Source: Streptomyces albus subsp. chlorinus (GTDB lineage Bacteria; Actinomycetota; Actinomycetes; Streptomycetales; Streptomycetaceae). From it: DNA of 64,000 nucleotides. Shown here piece by piece: positions 59,241 to 64,000 of the stretch (position 1 is its first letter; each line of letters begins with the position of its first letter). The notes under the pieces are model-generated. The model was not told where the DNA came from. It did not search any database and was given only the letters and a program-made list of their open reading frames with translations. The DNA is taken from assembly GCF_013302895.1 (NCBI RefSeq), contig NZ_VJOK01000001.1:2325329-2389328 (forward strand), written 5' to 3'. The position numbers were made by a program, and so were the translations under genes.

Positions 59241-62114
59241 TCAGGCCGGGACGATGTTGACCAGCTTCGGCGCGCGGACGATCACCTTCCGCACCTCGGC
59301 CCCGCCCAGCGTCTTGACGATCACCGGCTCGGCCAGGGCCAGGGCCTCCAGGTCCGCCTCGGAGACGGAGGGCGGGACCTCCAGCCGGGCCTTGACCTTG
59401 CCCTTGACCTGAACGACGCAGGTCACCGTCTCGTCCACCAGGTAGGCCGGGTCGGCGACGGGGAAGTCCTGGTGGACGACCGTCTCCTCGTGGCCCAGCT
59501 TGCGCCACAGCTCCTCGGCGGTGTGCGGGGCCAGCGGAGCGATCAGCAGGACCATCTTCTCGGCCACCGAGCGCGGGACCTCGCGCAGCTTGGTGACGTG
59601 GTTGTTCAGCTCCGTGATCTTGGCGATGGCGGTGTTGAAGCGCAGTGCGGCCATGTCCTGGGTGACGCCGTCGATCGCCTTGTGCAGAGCGCGCAGCGTC
59701 GCCTCGTCCGGCTCGCTGTCGGCGACCGCGGCCTCGCCCGTCGCCTCGTCCACCACGTTGCGCCACAGCCGCTGCAGCAGCCGGAACTGGCCGACGACCG
59801 CCCGGGTGTCCCAGGGCCGCGAGACGTCCAGCGGGCCCATGGCCATCTCGTACAGGCGCAGGGTGTCGGCGCCGTACTCCGAACAGATCTCATCCGGGGT
59901 GACGGCGTTCTTCAGGGACTTGCCCATCTTGCCCAGCAGGCGGCTGACCCTCTCGCCCTGGTAGTAGTACGCGCCGTCGCGCTCCTCCACCTCGGCGGCC
60001 GGTACGGCGATACCGCGTGCGTCACGGTAGACGTACGCCTGGATCATGCCCTGGTTGTACAGCTTGTGGAACGGCTCGGACGAGGAGATGTGCCCCAGGT
60101 CGTACAGCACCTTCGACCAGAAGCGGGCGTACAGCAGGTGCAGCACGGCGTGCTCCTGGCCGCCCACGTACAGGTCCACACCGCCGTGCGGCATGCCCTC
60201 GCGCGGACCCATCCAGTAGCGCTCGACCTCCGGGTCGACCAGCCTCTCGTCGTTGTGCGGGTCCAGGTAGCGCAGTTCGTACCAGCACGAGCCGGCCCAG
60301 TTGGGCATCGTGTTGGTCTCACGGCGGAAGCGCCGGGGCCCCTTGCCGTCGCCCAGGTCCAGCGTGACATCGACCCACTCCTCGTTCCGGGACAGCGGCG
60401 TCTCCGGGGAGGTGTCGGCGTCGTCCGGGTCGAAGGTGCGCGGGGAGTAGTCCTCGACCTCGGGCAGTTCCAGCGGCAGCATCGACTCGGGCAGCGCGTG
60501 GGCGATGCCGTCCTCGTCGTAGACGATCGGGAACGGCTCGCCCCAGTACCGCTGACGGCTGAACAGCCAGTCGCGCAGCCGGTAGTTGACCGTGCCCTCG
60601 CCCAGTCCGCGCTCCTCCAGCCAGCGCCGCATCCGCTCCTTGGCCTCGGCCACGCCCAGGCCGTCCAGGCTGATGTCGTCGTTGGACGAGTTGACGATGG
60701 CCGCGTCGTACGAGGAGAACGCGTCCTGCCAGGTGGCCGGGTCCGGTCCGCGTCCGTCGGTGGGCTCGACGACGCAGCGCATCGGCAGCTCGAAGGCGCG
60801 CGCGAACTCGAAGTCACGCTGGTCGTGCGCGGGAACGGCCATGATCGCGCCGGTGCCGTAGCCCATCAGCACGTAGTCGGCGATGAAGACCGGGACGCGC
60901 TCCTTGCTGACCGGGTTGAGGGCGAAGGCGCCGGTGAAGACGCCGGTCTTCTCCTTGGCCTCCGCCTGGCGCTCCACGTCCGACTTGGCCTCCGCCTGCG
61001 CGCGGTAGGCGGCCACGGCCTCCGCGGGGGTCGCGTGGCCGCCGGTCCACACCTCGTGGGTGCCCTCGGGCCACACGGCGGGGACGACGGACTCGACCAG
61101 CGGGTGCTCGGGGGCCAGCACCATGTAGGTGGCGCCGAACAGGGTGTCCTGCCGGGTGGTGAAGACCTCGATGTGCTCCTCGCCCAGCGGGAAGGCGATC
61201 CTGGCGCCCTCGCTTCGGCCGATCCAGTTGCGCTGTTGCAGCTTGATGGCCTCGGGCCAGTCCAGCTCGTCCAGGTCCTCCAGCAGCCGGTCCGCGTAGG
61301 CGGTGATGCGCATGTTCCACTGGCGCAGCTTCGCCTTGAAGACGGGGAAGTTGCCGCGCTCGGAACGGCCGTCCGCGGTGACCTCCTCGTTGGCCAGCAC
61401 GGTGCCCAGGCCGGGGCTCCAGTTGACGGGGGCGTCGGAGGCGTAGGCCAGCCGGTACTCGCCCAGCAGGTCGGCCCGCTCGCGCTCGCTCAGCTCGCTC
61501 CACGGCCCCCAGCCCTCGGGGGTCTCACGGCTGCCGGAGACGAACTGCTCGACCAGCTCCGCGATGGGGCGCGCCTTGCGGGCCTCGGGGTCGTACCAGG
61601 AGTTGAAGATCTGCAGGAAGATCCACTGGGTCCAGCGGTAGTACTCCGGGTCGATCGTCGCGAACGACCTGCGCTGGTCGTGGCCCAGGCCCAGGCGGCG
61701 CAGCTGCGCCTTCATCCGGACCATGTTGGCCTCGGTGGAGGTGCGCGGGTGGGTGCCGGTCTGGACGGCGTACTGCTCGGCGGGCAGCCCGAAGGCGTCG
61801 AAGCCCAGGGTGTGCAGGACGTTGTGCCCGGTCATGCGCGCGTAGCGGGCGTAGACATCGGTGGCGATGTAGCCCAGCGGGTGACCGACGTGCAGGCCCG
61901 CACCCGAGGGGTACGGGAACATGTCCATGATGAACTTCTTGGGCCTGGCCGTCGCGGCGGGCTCGCCGCCCAGCGGGCCCTCACCGGGATTGGGCGCCTC
62001 GTAGGTGCCCTCCTTCTCCCAGAAGTCCTGCCAGCGTGCCTCGATGTCGGCGGCCAGCGCCGCCGTGTAGCGATAAGGGGCCGCGGTCCCGGCGGCGGGG
62101 GTCGTCTCGCTCAT
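59241..62114 (-). CDS. leuS: Leucyl-tRNA synthetase
   Basis: This 957-aa class I synthetase charges tRNA-Leu. The HIGH-type motif HVGHPLGY is near residue 77 in [16 protein letters not shown]. The editing CP1 domain is in the middle, and the KMSKS-type motif KMGKS ([12 protein letters not shown]) lies in the last third before the anticodon-binding domain. ATG 62114 begins [12 protein letters not shown] 62141 would add nine residues but falls closer to the terminator-like hairpin. A leucine-rich leader ORF and an intrinsic terminator precede it. Confidence 0.96.
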   Translation of the reverse strand: MSETTPAAGTAAPYRYTAALAADIEARWQDFWEKEGTYEAPNPGEGPLGGEPAATARPKKFIMDMFPYPSGAGLHVGHPLGYIATDVYARYARMTGHNVLHTLGFDAFGLPAEQYAVQTGTHPRTSTEANMVRMKAQLRRLGLGHDQRRSFATIDPEYYRWTQWIFLQIFNSWYDPEARKARPIAELVEQFVSGSRETPEGWGPWSELSERERADLLGEYRLAYASDAPVNWSPGLGTVLANEEVTADGRSERGNFPVFKAKLRQWNMRITAYADRLLEDLDELDWPEAIKLQQRNWIGRSEGARIAFPLGEEHIEVFTTRQDTLFGATYMVLAPEHPLVESVVPAVWPEGTHEVWTGGHATPAEAVAAYRAQAEAKSDVERQAEAKEKTGVFTGAFALNPVSKERVPVFIADYVLMGYGTGAIMAVPAHDQRDFEFARAFELPMRCVVEPTDGRGPDPATWQDAFSSYDAAIVNSSNDDISLDGLGVAEAKERMRRWLEERGLGEGTVNYRLRDWLFSRQRYWGEPFPIVYDEDGIAHALPESMLPLELPEVEDYSPRTFDPDDADTSPETPLSRNEEWVDVTLDLGDGKGPRRFRRETNTMPNWAGSCWYELRYLDPHNDERLVDPEVERYWMGPREGMPHGGVDLYVGGQEHAVLHLLYARFWSKVLYDLGHISSSEPFHKLYNQGMIQAYVYRDARGIAVPAAEVEERDGAYYYQGERVSRLLGKMGKSLKNAVTPDEICSEYGADTLRLYEMAMGPLDVSRPWDTRAVVGQFRLLQRLWRNVVDEATGEAAVADSEPDEATLRALHKAIDGVTQDMAALRFNTAIAKITELNNHVTKLREVPRSVAEKMVLLIAPLAPHTAEELWRKLGHEETVVHQDFPVADPAYLVDETVTCVVQVKGKVKARLEVPPSVSEADLEALALAEPVIVKTLGGAEVRKVIVRAPKLVNIVPA

Positions 62115-62161
62115 CGTCCTCAAAGCTCCATCGGTCGTGACTGCCCAGCCCTCCTGAAACG

Positions 62162-62241
62162 AAAAAACCCCTCGCACAGGAGGGGGAGCCGCGCCGGTTC
62201 CGGTCCGCGGGAAAGGGACCGGTGGTGGTTCAGCGCGGCTC
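62162..62241 (-). promoter_or_regulatory. leuS attenuator: leader stem and intrinsic terminator
   Basis: On the transcript CCCCUC-CUGUGC-GAGGGG followed by six U (62162-62185) is a classic intrinsic terminator, about 50 nt before the leuS ATG. Upstream, GAGCCGCGC within the leader ORF (62233-62241) is perfectly complementary to GCGCGGCTC (62186-62194), enclosing a CCGGTCC/GGACCGG hairpin. A ribosome held at the leader Leu codons would disturb this pairing. Confidence 0.65.
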
Positions 62242-62268
62242 GCTCAGCAGAAGGCGTACGGCACGCAT
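62230..62268 (-). CDS. leuS leader peptide
   Basis: This 12-aa ORF reads [12 protein letters not shown] with three consecutive leucine codons. TACCCT (minus strand, 62276-62281) then seven bases and the ATG show the same leaderless layout as several genes in the window, so the leader peptide probably begins the mRNA. Together with the downstream terminator it forms a plausible tRNA-Leu-sensing attenuator. Confidence 0.65.
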   Translation of the reverse strand: MRAVRLLLSEPR

Positions 62269-62444
62269 ACGGCACAGGGTACCGCACGCCCCGACCCCCT
62301 CCCCCAGGAGGCGACCGCCCCGGAAGAGCCCCACGAGAGAGAACGACCCCGCGAGGGAGAACGAGAGGGAGCACCCCGCCTGCCCACGTGAGGGAGCCCC
62401 ATGCGAGGGGGTGTGGGTGGCGAAGCCCCCACATCGCGCGGCGA

Positions 62445-62501
62445 AACCGCGCAAAAACAAAGGAAGCGAGATGGCCTGCGCTTTCCGCAGGCACACCTCG
62501 C
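62445..62501 (-). terminator. tRNA-Ala terminator
   Basis: GCGAGGTGTGCCTGCG pairs imperfectly with CGCAGGCCATCTCGC around a short loop (62466-62501), followed on the minus strand by the T-rich tract TTCCTTTGTTTTTG. It lies just past the tRNA 3' end. Confidence 0.75.
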
Positions 62502-62513
62502 CTCTTGCTGACG

Positions 62514-62586
<73 letters not shown>

Positions 62587-62734
62587 GAGGGGTGGTCCGC
62601 CGGGGTCTTCCCCGCGGCGGCTCCGCCAGCTTACACGGCGTGCACCGCGTTCTGCCAAATCGGTTTCCCGGGGCATCCGGGCCGGGCGGCCCCGCCCTCC
62701 GCTCCGGCCACCGACCGGCCGGTACTGTCGCCCC

Positions 62735-64000
62735 GTGAGCACGTTGCAACAGGCCGCCGAAAGCAAATGGTCACTGGCGCTCAAAACGTATCTGCTGCGC
62801 CGCCCGGTGACGCTGGCGGCGGCCCTGTGCACGGTCTCCTTCGCCGCCTTCTGGGCGGCCCAGCGGGCCGCCGACGTCTCGATGATCGATCTGATGGTCT
62901 ACCGGGCCGAGGGCTGGGCCGTACGCAACGGCTACGACCTGTACGCGATGCGCGCCACCTACGCGGACCTGCCCACCACCTACCCGCCCTTCGCCGCGCT
63001 GCTCTTCCTGCCGCTGACGCTGCTGGACGTCGACGACATGCGGAGCGTGGCGACCTTCGTCAACCTCGGTCTGCTGGTGGTGCTCGTCCATCTGTCCCTG
63101 CGGCTGCTGGGCCGCCCGCTGGAGGCACCCCGTCCCGCCGCCGCCCTGGGGATCGCGGCCGTGGCCGTGTGGTGCGAGCCGGTGTGGACGACGCTGCGCT
63201 ACGGACAGATCAATCTGCTGCTGGCCGCACTGGTGCTGTGGGACCTGACCCGGCGCTCGGGGCACCGCTGGGCGGGGGTCGGTATCGGTGTCGCGGCCGG
63301 CATCAAGCTGACGCCCGCGCTGTTCGCCGTCTTCCTCGCCCTGTGCGGCCTGGTCCACGGCTGGCGGCGGCTGCGCCGTACGGGCCGCGCCGAGGCGCTG
63401 TGGAACCCGTGGCTGCGCCAGGCCGCCGTCGCGACGGTGACGTTCCTGGGCACCGCGCTGCTGTCCGCGCTGGTGCTGCCGTACGACTCGCGGCGCTTCT
63501 GGGGCGGCACCCTCTTCGACTCCGGCCGGGTGGGCCGTACGGAGATCACCGACAACCAGGCGCTGAGCGGTGTGGCGGCGCGCCTGCTGCACACCGGGGA
63601 GCCCGGTGTGCCGTGGGCCGCGGCGGCGGTGCTGACGGCCGTGCTCGGGCTGGGCGCCGCCGTGGCCGCCACCCTCGCGGGACAGCGGCGGCTCCCCTGC
63701 GGGCATGCCTGGGGAGCCGTCGCCTGCGCTGTCACGGCCCTGCTGATCAGCCCGATCTCCTGGTCGCACCACTGGGTGTGGTGCGTGCCGCTGGTGCTGC
63801 TGCTCGGCACGGAGGCACGGCGGCGCGCGGGCGGGCTCCCGCCGGTCGCCTTCGCGCTGACGGCGCTGGTCTTCGGCTCGTACGCGCTGTGGTGGGTGCC
63901 GCACGACCCGGACGCGCCCCGCGCCCTCGAACTGCGTCAGAACGGCGCACAGATGCTCCTGTCGGCCTGCTATCCCCTCGTCGGGACGGCGTTCCTGGTC
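62735..64000 (+). CDS. GT87/DUF2029-type membrane mannosyltransferase, partial
   Basis: At least 422 codons are present and the frame runs off the window. This multi-helix polyprenol-phosphate-mannose-type glycosyltransferase contains VYRAEGWAVRNGYDLYA, TYPPFAALLFLPL, RYGQINLLLAALVLWDLTRR, GIKLTPALFA, ITDNQALSG and LLISPISWSHHWVWCVPL. These motifs are typical of actinobacterial alpha-1,2-mannosyltransferases that build lipoglycans. The Asp in the first periplasmic loop (near SMIDLMVYRAEG) is the likely catalytic base. TACTGT at 62723-62728, six bases, then GTG 62735 indicates a leaderless start. Confidence 0.9.
   Translation, partial: MSTLQQAAESKWSLALKTYLLRRPVTLAAALCTVSFAAFWAAQRAADVSMIDLMVYRAEGWAVRNGYDLYAMRATYADLPTTYPPFAALLFLPLTLLDVDDMRSVATFVNLGLLVVLVHLSLRLLGRPLEAPRPAAALGIAAVAVWCEPVWTTLRYGQINLLLAALVLWDLTRRSGHRWAGVGIGVAAGIKLTPALFAVFLALCGLVHGWRRLRRTGRAEALWNPWLRQAAVATVTFLGTALLSALVLPYDSRRFWGGTLFDSGRVGRTEITDNQALSGVAARLLHTGEPGVPWAAAAVLTAVLGLGAAVAATLAGQRRLPCGHAWGAVACAVTALLISPISWSHHWVWCVPLVLLLGTEARRRAGGLPPVAFALTALVFGSYALWWVPHDPDAPRALELRQNGAQMLLSACYPLVGTAFLV

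Noticed and set aside
62130-62281. T-box riboswitch upstream of leuS
   Set aside because: I find no T-box sequence, specifier loop or conserved stem I; a leader peptide with Leu codons plus an intrinsic terminator explains the region better.

Overview
This window is chromosomal DNA of a high-GC actinomycete, almost certainly a Streptomyces. The base composition is very G+C rich with GC-rich third codon positions. GTG starts and leaderless starts are frequent. Gene order follows the conserved core block I remember from Streptomyces chromosomes: glyS, znuABC, zur, uppS, recO, leuA, phoH, ybeY, era, rsmE, dnaJ, hrcA, hemW, lepA, rpsT, holA, comEC, comEA, leuS. I see no phage, plasmid, insertion sequence or CRISPR array; it is a core region with small accessory inserts. 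LAYOUT: 0-5.3 kb holds glycyl-tRNA synthetase and a zinc-uptake locus (znuABC plus zur) with two Zur-type boxes over the znuA promoter. 5.3-9.2 kb holds two TetR regulators, each beside its presumed targets (a drug-type ABC exporter; two small membrane proteins). 9.2-11.1 kb has uppS and recO; the recO 5' end is duplicated. 11-15 kb has a beta-glucoside transporter with a GH1 beta-glucosidase and a TerB-like protein. 15-22.7 kb has leuA with a leader peptide, a protealysin-like M4 peptidase with its emfourin-type inhibitor, a secreted acid phosphatase, a PfkB kinase, a PEP-mutase-fold protein and a CAP-domain protein. 23-33 kb is the phoH-ybeY-CBS-protein-CDA-era run with accessory genes. 32.7-38.1 kb is a minus-strand block from hrcA and dnaJ to rnz. 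38-50 kb has an MBL protein, DUF3097, hemW, a SpoIIE-type phosphatase with a divergent response regulator, fadD, lepA and rpsT. 50-62 kb has holA, comEC, comEA, degV and leuS. A tRNA-Ala(GGC) and a truncated GT87-type mannosyltransferase (running off the end) close the window. HOW IT WORKS TOGETHER: most genes are housekeeping (tRNA charging, translation factors, ribosome and RNA maturation, replication, heat shock, leucine synthesis). Two leucine genes, leuA and leuS, each have a short leader ORF with a run of leucine codons followed by a hairpin, which suggests parallel attenuation control. MOST NOTABLE: (1) the first 22 codons of recO are present twice, differ only synonymously, and are separated by a GC-rich palindromic element; the same element lies between duplicated glyS promoter sequence at 1.6-1.75 kb. 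(2) A leaderless, leucine-rich leader peptide and an intrinsic terminator precede leuS. (3) comEC has no stop codon until inside holA, runs through an 18-bp repeat array, and contains a small gene on the opposite strand. (4) Two perfect DnaA boxes lie between comEA and degV. (5) There is a recurrent leaderless promoter layout. No complete novel defence or biosynthetic system was found.
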